A stretch of 34,062 nt of DNA from Chitinophagaceae bacterium (lineage in GTDB: Bacteria > Bacteroidota > Bacteroidia > Chitinophagales > Chitinophagaceae), in NCBI GenBank assembly GCA_017856605.1, contig JAFMES010000002.1:1-34062 (forward strand). The letters run 5' to 3'. Positions within the stretch are counted from its first letter, which is position 1. Each line of letters opens with the position of its first letter. The notes beneath the pieces were generated by a model that had not been told where the DNA came from, did not search any database, and saw only the letters and a program-made list of their open reading frames with translations. Both the position numbers and the translations under genes were made by a program. Positions 10,025 to 17,693 of the stretch are shown in pieces.

Positions 10025-12235
10025 TTATTTTCTCACGCGACCAGGTGCAGCAGAGCCTGTTGGGGTTCCTTTGCGTTCACCGGGGCGGTATTGTTCTTCG
10101 AGATTATTGAGTACATCTTCTTTATAAAAAAGTACATCTTTGAATTCACCTTTTGCGTAGCGTTCCGCCTGGTCTTTGAAATGGCTGGAACGCGGATCTC
10201 CGCTTTCACCTCCGGCTAACAGCGAGCGGGCTTTGATTTTTTTACCAAATTCAACTGCACACACAAAGCTGTTTCCGCCATACCCATAGCGTTTTTTACT
10301 TTCTTGGTAATAGCGACTGTTGAAGGAGGGAAGACTTCCCCAGGTGGAGGATGCAAATGGAACTGGAATGCTGGGCTGGTTATCGTCGTACCGACTGATA
10401 AGTTGATTATCGATTCGTTGAAAGCGATTGATGTCGCCCCAAGCCACTTCCCAAGTGCCCCAATCGGCTTTCAGTTTTTTCAACACATCGATCAGGAAAC
10501 TTATTTTAGTTGCATCCGATGCCATCTTCATTAATCGTGGCAATTCCAATGTCAGGTCCATATCACCCAATTGACCTTTGGTGAGATACGGCAGTATACG
10601 TTCTGCCCAAAGAATGGCCAAGGTGGTGGCGACGGAACTGGACGACGAGTTCCGGTCCCATGCTGCAAGTACTTGAATGGCCTTATTCACATCCGCTTTC
10701 ATATCGTCGGCAATTGCAGTACGATTGGAGGTGATCAAAGAGGGAATCATCACATCGAAAGCAGCGAGGTGTCGATCGTATCCTGCAGTAATTAATGTTG
10801 AGATGTCCAACTTAGAATAGCTACCGAGTACCCGAACTGCATTGATGCCTCTGAAGTTTTCAGGATCGGGGGCCATATACGATGGATACTTTTTTGGGTT
10901 GATGCTTCCATTACCACCGGCAGTGAAGGGAGTAGCGTTGCAATTTTGCAACCAACCGGTAGAAGGGTTGATGAGGTGTACCGTTTCTTCAACTGTGTGC
11001 AATCCTTTCCAGTCGGTTGCGGAGGTAGATCCGTCTACGATCCCGCTCCAGTCATATTGCGGATCGCGCTTGGGCATGAAGTTACCGTGCCAGTATGCGA
11101 TGTTACCCTGATCGTCGGCATAGACCGTATTATTTGAAACATTCGAGCGCAATGCCATTGTCTTTTTGAATTCATCGAACGTCTTTGCCTTGGTGCGCGA
11201 CCACGATTGAATCAGTCCATCGAGCGAACGATTGTTTGAACGCATTGCGATCCATTTGTCGTCTTGCATGGCCATAATGGGACCTTGATGCGTTTCATAA
11301 ATAGTAAAATCCCGAATAGTTAATCCTGTAGCAGTTCGGTATGCAATGCTGGTTTTTTTTGTTTTGATTGGGAGTAGTTTTTTATCGTGTTGATAAAAAA
11401 TACCGCCACTGTTTTTGATAATAGACACTTCGTACAAATCAGCAACATCTGCTTGCGAGGAAGTATGCATCCATCCACAGTGCTCATTGAATCCTTGGTA
11501 AACAAAAAATTGTCCCCATGTGACTGCACCATACGCATTGAGTCCCTCTTCACTCACCATGTGCACTTCGGGGCGAAAATAAAAAGTGACATGGGGATTG
11601 ATATACAGCATGGCGTTGCCCGTTGCACTTTTGGCTGGGGCAATTGCAAATCCATTGGATCCGATGAGCTGTTCGGGATCTTTCTTTTGGCGATGAGCCA
11701 TATCGCTTGAAAGTCCAGCATAAAATTTCTTTATGTCATTCGCTGTCAGATCACTTGTTTGAATTGCGGATATGCTTCCGTCGGTATAGGTCAGCGGGTA
11801 CCAGGGTTTGAACGTCTTAAGGAGTTTAGGACGCACCATTGGATTTTTATATAGATAGTAATTCACACCATCGGCAAAAGCGGTGAGGAGTTTTTTGAGC
11901 CATTCGGGACTCCTATTGAAGTCGTTGACGGCTTCTGTTGTATCGATCACCATGCGGACCAGCAAATCTTCGTAAAGGTCTTTTTCTCCATTTACTTCCG
12001 CACTTCTTCCAAGCATGGTGATGTAGTTCATTTCTACGCGCTGAAAATCGTCTTCACATTGTGCATACATCAATCCAAATACGCAGTCCGCATCCGACTT
12101 ACCGTAGATATGCGGGATGCCCCATTTGTCGCGGAGCACCTCTACGCGTTTAGCCGTTTCTTGCCATCGTGCGATATCTGAATTGTTTTGCGCAAGCGAC
12201 CATAGGGGAAGCAATAAAAGAATCAGTCGTTTCAT
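10025..12235 (-). CDS. penicillin acylase family protein (Ntn hydrolase, exported)
   Basis: RDKWGIPHIYGKSDADCVFGLMYAQCEDDFQRVE, nucleophile region GSNGFAIAPAKSATGNAMLYINPH, WMHTSS; signal peptide MKRLILLLLPLWSLAQ. Confidence 0.9.
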   Translation of the reverse strand: MKRLILLLLPLWSLAQNNSDIARWQETAKRVEVLRDKWGIPHIYGKSDADCVFGLMYAQCEDDFQRVEMNYITMLGRSAEVNGEKDLYEDLLVRMVIDTTEAVNDFNRSPEWLKKLLTAFADGVNYYLYKNPMVRPKLLKTFKPWYPLTYTDGSISAIQTSDLTANDIKKFYAGLSSDMAHRQKKDPEQLIGSNGFAIAPAKSATGNAMLYINPHVTFYFRPEVHMVSEEGLNAYGAVTWGQFFVYQGFNEHCGWMHTSSQADVADLYEVSIIKNSGGIFYQHDKKLLPIKTKKTSIAYRTATGLTIRDFTIYETHQGPIMAMQDDKWIAMRSNNRSLDGLIQSWSRTKAKTFDEFKKTMALRSNVSNNTVYADDQGNIAYWHGNFMPKRDPQYDWSGIVDGSTSATDWKGLHTVEETVHLINPSTGWLQNCNATPFTAGGNGSINPKKYPSYMAPDPENFRGINAVRVLGSYSKLDISTLITAGYDRHLAAFDVMIPSLITSNRTAIADDMKADVNKAIQVLAAWDRNSSSSSVATTLAILWAERILPYLTKGQLGDMDLTLELPRLMKMASDATKISFLIDVLKKLKADWGTWEVAWGDINRFQRIDNQLISRYDDNQPSIPVPFASSTWGSLPSFNSRYYQESKKRYGYGGNSFVCAVEFGKKIKARSLLAGGESGDPRSSHFKDQAERYAKGEFKDVLFYKEDVLNNLEEQYRPGERKGTPTGSAAPGRVRK

Positions 12236-13308
12236 AGTCGTTGATTTTCCTTGAAGACTCGGATAAAATTTTCACCTAAAATTTTTCGAACATCTTTTTT
12301 TGAATACCCTCTTTTGAGTAATTCTTCTGTGATGAGTGGCATTTTGGTGACATCGTTCAATTCTTTAGGGGCCGAGCTGATGCCATCAAAATCAGAACCA
12401 AGTCCCACGTGATTTACTCCTATCAATCCAACAATGTGATCGACATGATCAATCAATTGTGACAGCGATGGCTGAACCCCGGTGCGTTGAAAACTGGTAT
12501 CTACAAATGCAGAATAAAAATTGATATGAATCACGCCACCATTTTTACCCAATGCACGGATTTGATCATCGGTCATGTTGCGCGGAACGGGACACAACGT
12601 GTAGGTATTGGAATGAGAAGCGATGACCGGTTTGGTGCTAACCCGCACGGCATCGTAAAATGTTTGTTCCCCTACATGCGAGACATCGACGATCATTCCC
12701 AGCTCATTCATTTTGCGAACAACGTTTTCACCGAATGAGGTTAGACCGTAAGGTCGACCTAAATCAGTTTTTCCTCGTTCGTCAACTGCCGAACTTGCCC
12801 ATGAGGTACTGTTGTTCCAGGTAAGCGTCATATAACGTGCGCCACGGTTGTACAATTTTTCAAGATTGCCCAGATCATCTTCGATCATGTGTCCCCCTTC
12901 CACTCCCATCATGCATCCGAGTTTACCGGATGCGACTGCTGATTGGAGTTCAGCGGGATTGCGTACGGCCATCATCTGATCGGAATTGCGTGCAATAGCG
13001 GCATCTACACTATCCATTTCTCGGATAGCGTGATTGTAGGCAGTTCCCTTTCCGAATTGTTCGTTACAGAAGATGGAAAAAATTTGAATATCGACACCTC
13101 CCTTCTTCATGCGTTGAAGATCAGAATGCGTTATTCCGGTGAGGTCTTGTTCGAACCGAACCGATTTTTCAATTGCAGTGGATGGAAAATCATTATGGGT
13201 ATCAATCACGATGGATTGATTGTGTAATTTTTTATACGATTGACCAGTAGCGGTCAGTGCAACTGCATATAATAATGGTATCAGAAAAAATCGTGTAGGC
13301 ATAATCAA
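12232..13308 (-). CDS. membrane dipeptidase, M19 family
   Basis: IDTHNDFPS, GVEGGHMIEDDLGNLEKLYNRGARYMTLTWN, DVSHVGEQTFYD, SHSNTYTLCPVPRNMTDDQIRALGKNGGVIHINF, HVGLGSDFDG. Confidence 0.93.
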   Translation of the reverse strand: MIMPTRFFLIPLLYAVALTATGQSYKKLHNQSIVIDTHNDFPSTAIEKSVRFEQDLTGITHSDLQRMKKGGVDIQIFSIFCNEQFGKGTAYNHAIREMDSVDAAIARNSDQMMAVRNPAELQSAVASGKLGCMMGVEGGHMIEDDLGNLEKLYNRGARYMTLTWNNSTSWASSAVDERGKTDLGRPYGLTSFGENVVRKMNELGMIVDVSHVGEQTFYDAVRVSTKPVIASHSNTYTLCPVPRNMTDDQIRALGKNGGVIHINFYSAFVDTSFQRTGVQPSLSQLIDHVDHIVGLIGVNHVGLGSDFDGISSAPKELNDVTKMPLITEELLKRGYSKKDVRKILGENFIRVFKENQRL

Positions 13309-14621
13309 TCATTGATGGCTTGATACATGAGTACTTTGAAGCGGTCGTGGATATCGCCGCGATCGGTAGGATAAACATTTGTGAAAAAGAGTCCCACGAT
13401 CTTTTCTTTCGGATCTGCCCAATAAGTAGTAGAAAACATTCCGCCCCACTGAAAGCTGCCTGCATTCAAAGGGAGGATGCTGCTACCCTTTTCGGTTACG
13501 ACACCGAAACCGAGACCCACTTTATTCACGCCATTATTCAGTTCACCGATCTGATTTTGGGTCATCATGCGAACGGTATTGCGACTCAAAATGCGTACGC
13601 CATTGTATTCTCCTCCGTTGAGCATCATTTGCATAAAAATCGCATAATCCATTATAGTAGAGGAAAGACCACCGCCACCACTTTGCATGGGGAAATTCAT
13701 GTTGGGGAAATCGCGGTAAATCTTGGTGCCTTTCAACACAGTACTTTCCGGAGAACGGAAAAGATTTCCATTGACACTTGAATGCAACATCACCAGACGA
13801 TTTTGTTTGTCGGATGGTATGTTGAAGTAGGTATCCTTCATGCCCAGTGGTTCAAATATTCGCTTGCGCATGAATTCGTATAGAGAAACTCCAGAAATTT
13901 TTTCAACGAGGTACCCGAGTACATCGGTATTCATGCCGTAGAGGTATTTTTCACCGGGCTGATGAAAGAGCGGAGTTGTTGCAAGCAATTGCATGTTTTC
14001 TTGCAGGGTTTGTTTTTCTACCGCGATGCCTCCCGTTGCTCCAGCCTTAGCATAGATTGCAGTTGCCATTTGAGAACCGATTTGCGGATAGGCGAATCCT
14101 GCAGTGTGGGTGAGTAATTCGCGAATGGTAAATTCTTTTTTCGCAGGTACGGTAGTATAGGTGGTATCTGCTTCATTGAATTTATCAATCACCTTCATGT
14201 TTTTGAATTCCGGCAGGTATTTGGATACGGGATCATCCAATAAAAATTTTCCTTCCTCGTAGAGCATCATTGCAGCAGTGCTGGTGATTGCTTTTGATTG
14301 AGATGCAATTCGGAAAATATGATCAGTTCGCATGGGTGTTTTTTTGTCGAGGTCTTCATACCCAAATGCCTTGTAGTATTCTACTCGTCCATTTCGGATG
14401 AGCAAGGCTACTCCCCCGTTCATCCATTTTTTATCTACCCATTCTTGAATGGCTTTATCGGCAGTCTGCAAACGAGCAGCGTTCAAAGAGGGTTTGGTGA
14501 CGGCATCCTTGATCTTTTGCTCAATTCCTTTGATGGTTGAACTAGCCGAGTTGTTGGTGGTTTGTGCGAGCGTGAACAGCAGTGAGGTGCTGAACAGCAG
14601 GGAGATAACAATCCGTTTCAT
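13305..14621 (-). CDS. serine hydrolase (beta-lactamase class C / EstB-like family), exported
   Basis: FRIASQSKAITS (SxxK), YGMNTDVLGYLVEKISG (YxN), signal peptide MKRIVISLLFSTSLLFTLAQ. Confidence 0.92.
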   Translation of the reverse strand: MKRIVISLLFSTSLLFTLAQTTNNSASSTIKGIEQKIKDAVTKPSLNAARLQTADKAIQEWVDKKWMNGGVALLIRNGRVEYYKAFGYEDLDKKTPMRTDHIFRIASQSKAITSTAAMMLYEEGKFLLDDPVSKYLPEFKNMKVIDKFNEADTTYTTVPAKKEFTIRELLTHTAGFAYPQIGSQMATAIYAKAGATGGIAVEKQTLQENMQLLATTPLFHQPGEKYLYGMNTDVLGYLVEKISGVSLYEFMRKRIFEPLGMKDTYFNIPSDKQNRLVMLHSSVNGNLFRSPESTVLKGTKIYRDFPNMNFPMQSGGGGLSSTIMDYAIFMQMMLNGGEYNGVRILSRNTVRMMTQNQIGELNNGVNKVGLGFGVVTEKGSSILPLNAGSFQWGGMFSTTYWADPKEKIVGLFFTNVYPTDRGDIHDRFKVLMYQAIND

Positions 14622-14648
14622 GGTATAAAAGATGAAGACGAAAGTTAA

Positions 14649-15401
14649 TTAAAAACGGTCTTCTTCCACGCGGACTTTTGGGAGGATGCCAGAACGAAAA
14701 TAGCGTGAGGCATCAAGAATGTATTGGTGAAACTGATATTCTTGTGTGAAGGCTACCAATTCGTAGGGGGGGCGCCACAGTTTCATGAAGCGTTCGATAT
14801 CGCGATCGTTGAGACCGGTTATTTGTCGCACTAACGCCTTTGTAAATCGGGAGTCGACAAATTTTTGTTGTTCTTCCAGGATCAAGCGACTCTGGAAGCT
14901 GCGCATGACTTTATTTTTTCTGAACTTGAACGAATTGATGAGGCTGTTGGGATCCAGGAAACCGGATGAGGTCGTTTGGAGTCCCCCTCCTTCAAACTCA
15001 AAAATGCTTCGATAGCGTTCTCTGTTCTCCAGCGAATCTTGTCGGTAGGATTTACCGATGACCACCACTTCTTTGAGCGTTCTGTAGCGGTCTTGAACAG
15101 TGACCTGAAGGGATACATCAAATCCAGCCGGGTAGCGTATTTCACGAACTGGAAAGAAGGTCGTGGATTTGCCGCGATAGGTAAATGCAATGGAATCATC
15201 TTTTTGAACATAGAAGCCGTATCGACCAATGGAGTCGGTAAAAGTAAACACACCTCTTTTACTGGTCACTTTCACAGCGGGGATGGTAACCATGCGGGTG
15301 GAATCGTACACTTTTCCAGTAAGCCATACTTGGGCATGGAGAGGCTGTTCTGAGCAGAGCAGCAGGAGGGCAATGATTGGAATAGTTATTTTGATGCCCA
15401 T
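14649..15401 (-). CDS. carboxypeptidase-regulatory-like domain protein, function unknown
   Basis: Signal peptide then GKVYDSTRMVTIPAVKVTSKRGVFTFTDSIGRYGFYVQKDDSIAFTYRGK, typical of the Bacteroidota CarboxypepD_reg domain. Confidence 0.75.
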   Translation of the reverse strand: MGIKITIPIIALLLLCSEQPLHAQVWLTGKVYDSTRMVTIPAVKVTSKRGVFTFTDSIGRYGFYVQKDDSIAFTYRGKSTTFFPVREIRYPAGFDVSLQVTVQDRYRTLKEVVVIGKSYRQDSLENRERYRSIFEFEGGGLQTTSSGFLDPNSLINSFKFRKNKVMRSFQSRLILEEQQKFVDSRFTKALVRQITGLNDRDIERFMKLWRPPYELVAFTQEYQFHQYILDASRYFRSGILPKVRVEEDRF

Positions 15402-16294
15402 TTCTCGATCACCTTTGGATAATGGAGGTGTTCCAATTGGTGTATTTTTTGAGCCAGTGATTCGGGGGTGTCGGAGGAATCTACGGCGGTCCTGGCCTGG
15501 AAAATTGTTTTTCCATGGTCATATTCGCCGTCCACCAGGTGGATGGTGATGCCCGATTCGGGGTCGCCAGCGGCCAGGACCGCCTTATGGACATGTTCCC
15601 CATACATGCCCTTTCCTCCATGGGAGGGAAGCAGTGCCGGGTGAATGTTGACCATCCGGTTCGGAAAGGCATTTATTAGATTATCGGGAATTTTCCACAG
15701 AAAACCAGCCAAGACTATATGTGTAATTCGTTGATTTTTAATACTTTGAACATATTGATCCGAATGCATAAACGGTTCCCGTTGGAGGATCAGTTTGGGG
15801 ATGGAGTACCGATCTGCAATATCCAGCACCCCTGCGTCCGGGCGGTTGCATGCAATCAACGATACTTTTATAAATTTATGATTATCAAAGTATTGTATAA
15901 TTTTTTCTGCATTACTTCCCTTCCCGGAGGCAAATAGAGCGAGTCGCACTTCCGGGTAGCTCATGAGTCCCATTCTCCTCAGGATCTTTTTTTCATAGTT
16001 CCAGAAGAAGGGAAATTGTCCAAAAACCACGGAAACCAGGAGCAGAATGACTTGATAACCGAAGATCAGGACGGATAATCGAAGGAGGAGTCGCCATACC
16101 CAGTAGGTTTGTTCATCAAAACCTACCCACTGTGTGATTTCTCGTGAAACAATCGCCGTAGAGGTACCGGTTACAGCAAATGTGCAGAGGATGAGAAAGA
16201 GTTGAATTGGTGAAACGTTCCACTTTTGCTGCAGTTTGTTGAACATTCTGCAAAGAGAAGAAAAAAATGTTTTCTGTCTCTTTCCGTCTGTCAT
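15386..16294 (-). CDS. purN: phosphoribosylglycinamide formyltransferase (PurN) fused in frame to an N-terminal DUF6787-like membrane module
   Basis: PurN motifs: VRLALFASGKGSNAEKII, MVNIHPALLPSHGGKGMYG, GITIHLVDGEYDHG. N-terminal ~110 aa hydrophobic module (MFNKLQQKWNVSPIQLFLILCTFAVTGT...FGQFPFFWNYEKKILRRMGL). PurN-only start possible at ATG 15964. Confidence 0.85.
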   Translation of the reverse strand: MTDGKRQKTFFSSLCRMFNKLQQKWNVSPIQLFLILCTFAVTGTSTAIVSREITQWVGFDEQTYWVWRLLLRLSVLIFGYQVILLLVSVVFGQFPFFWNYEKKILRRMGLMSYPEVRLALFASGKGSNAEKIIQYFDNHKFIKVSLIACNRPDAGVLDIADRYSIPKLILQREPFMHSDQYVQSIKNQRITHIVLAGFLWKIPDNLINAFPNRMVNIHPALLPSHGGKGMYGEHVHKAVLAAGDPESGITIHLVDGEYDHGKTIFQARTAVDSSDTPESLAQKIHQLEHLHYPKVIEKWASK

Positions 16295-16323
16295 TTATTT
16301 GTCTTCTATTTTTTTTCATTCTG

Positions 16324-16356
16324 TTGATATTATGTTGAAATCCTGACTTAAATTTG
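16324..16356 (+). promoter_or_regulatory. putative Bacteroidota-type promoter of the act/cox operon (TTG-N22-TAAATTTG)
   Basis: TTG at 16324-16326 and TAAATTTG (TAnnTTTG) at 16349-16356; 52 bp separate it from the actA ATG, and it lies in the divergent intergenic region. Confidence 0.5.
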
Positions 16357-16367
16357 CACGCGATTTG

Positions 16368-16388
16368 ATGAGGCTCTGCCTCATTTTT
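16368..16388 (+). promoter_or_regulatory. leader hairpin upstream of actA (ATGAGGC-TCT-GCCTCAT followed by TTTT)
   Basis: Perfect 7-bp inverted repeat with 3-nt loop at 16368-16384, then a T-run, between the putative promoter and the actA start codon. Confidence 0.5.
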
Positions 16389-16408
16389 CACACCATTCAA
16401 TAGAGGGT

Positions 16409-17668
16409 ATGAATCATATAAGAAAAGCCTTTTTCAGTTTATTTTTTCCGTTTTTTTTATTGTTCTCTTTCTCGCTCGGTTCGAATGTCAATGCTCAGGA
16501 TGGTAAAGCACTTTTCAATCAGAAGTGTGCTTCCTGTCACGCGATTGACAAGAACCTCGTGGGCCCTGCACTGAAGGGGGTAGAGGAGCGTTGGGACGAT
16601 AAAAGCATGTTGTACGATTGGGTACGCAACAGTGCTGCAGTAATTAAAAAGGGATATCCCCGTGCAGTAGCCGTATACAATGAATACAACAAGGTGCAGA
16701 TGACTGCGTTCCCTGAATTGAAGAACGAGGACATCGATGCAATTCTGGGCTACATCAATACTGGTGGTGCAAAGGCAGCTGCTGCAGCTACGGATGTTCC
16801 AGCAGGCGGCTCACCTGAAAGCAAAGCTGCGGAAGACGATTCCAATTTGCTGTATGGTATCCTCACCATCATCCTGGCGGTGATTGCAATGATCCTCTTG
16901 CAGGTGAACAGCAATCTGAGTAAGATGTCAGAAGAGGCGGAAGGAAATGCAGTAGCAGAGCCGGTTCCATTCTATCGCAATAAAGCGTACATCGCCATTT
17001 TTGCGATTTTGTTGTTCTTGGGTGGTGGGTACATGACCTTCCAGGGTGCACAAAATTTGGGGCGTTCAAAAAATTATCAGCCGGAGCAACCTATTTATTA
17101 TTCTCATACCGTTCACGCAGGAATCAATCAAATCAACTGTTTGTATTGCCATGGTGGTGCGCAAGAAAGTAAGCACGCCAACATTCCATCCGTGAATGTG
17201 TGTATGAATTGTCACATGGGTATCAATGAATATGCTAAAGGTCCCCAGTTGTACCGCGAAGATGGTTCTAAGGTCGACGGAACAGCAGAGATTCAAAAGT
17301 TGTACAAATATGCAGGTTGGGATCCAGCCAAGAAATTATATACAGGAAAGGGGCAAGCGATTGAGTGGGTGCGCATCCACAATCTTCCCGACCACGTGTA
17401 TTTCAATCACGCGCAGCACGTAACTGCCGGGAAGCAGCAGTGTCAGACGTGTCATGGTGAGATTCAGAAGATGGGTGAGGTGTATCAGTACAGTGATTTG
17501 AGCATGGGATGGTGTATCAACTGCCACCGTGAATCAAAGGTGCAGTTCACCGACAATAAATTTTACAGCATTTACGAGCAGTTCCATGAGGACATGAAGA
17601 ATAAAAAACTCGACAGTGTAACAGTCGAGAAGATTGGCGGAACGGAATGTCAAAAATGCCACTATTAA
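16409..17668 (+). CDS. actA: Alternative Complex III subunit ActA, multiheme c-type cytochrome with N-terminal monoheme domain
   Basis: Six CXXCH motifs (CASCH, CLYCH, CMNCH, CQTCH, CINCH, CQKCH); signal peptide; two predicted TM segments between the first and second heme motifs; followed by actB-F. Confidence 0.93.
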   Translation: MNHIRKAFFSLFFPFFLLFSFSLGSNVNAQDGKALFNQKCASCHAIDKNLVGPALKGVEERWDDKSMLYDWVRNSAAVIKKGYPRAVAVYNEYNKVQMTAFPELKNEDIDAILGYINTGGAKAAAAATDVPAGGSPESKAAEDDSNLLYGILTIILAVIAMILLQVNSNLSKMSEEAEGNAVAEPVPFYRNKAYIAIFAILLFLGGGYMTFQGAQNLGRSKNYQPEQPIYYSHTVHAGINQINCLYCHGGAQESKHANIPSVNVCMNCHMGINEYAKGPQLYREDGSKVDGTAEIQKLYKYAGWDPAKKLYTGKGQAIEWVRIHNLPDHVYFNHAQHVTAGKQQCQTCHGEIQKMGEVYQYSDLSMGWCINCHRESKVQFTDNKFYSIYEQFHEDMKNKKLDSVTVEKIGGTECQKCHY

Positions 17669-17693
17669 TAATTACGACAACCCAACAACTGTT

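Noticed and set aside
13320-13781. 153-aa plus-strand ORF opposite the serine hydrolase
   Set aside because: Antisense to a confident CDS, no family resemblance; treated as chance open frame.
17634-17693. Upstream start of actB overlapping the actA 3' end
   Set aside because: The extension MAERNVKNATINNYDNPTTV is out-of-frame actA coding sequence plus leader; MKHKKYWQSYGEL at 17694 is the natural ActB N-terminus.
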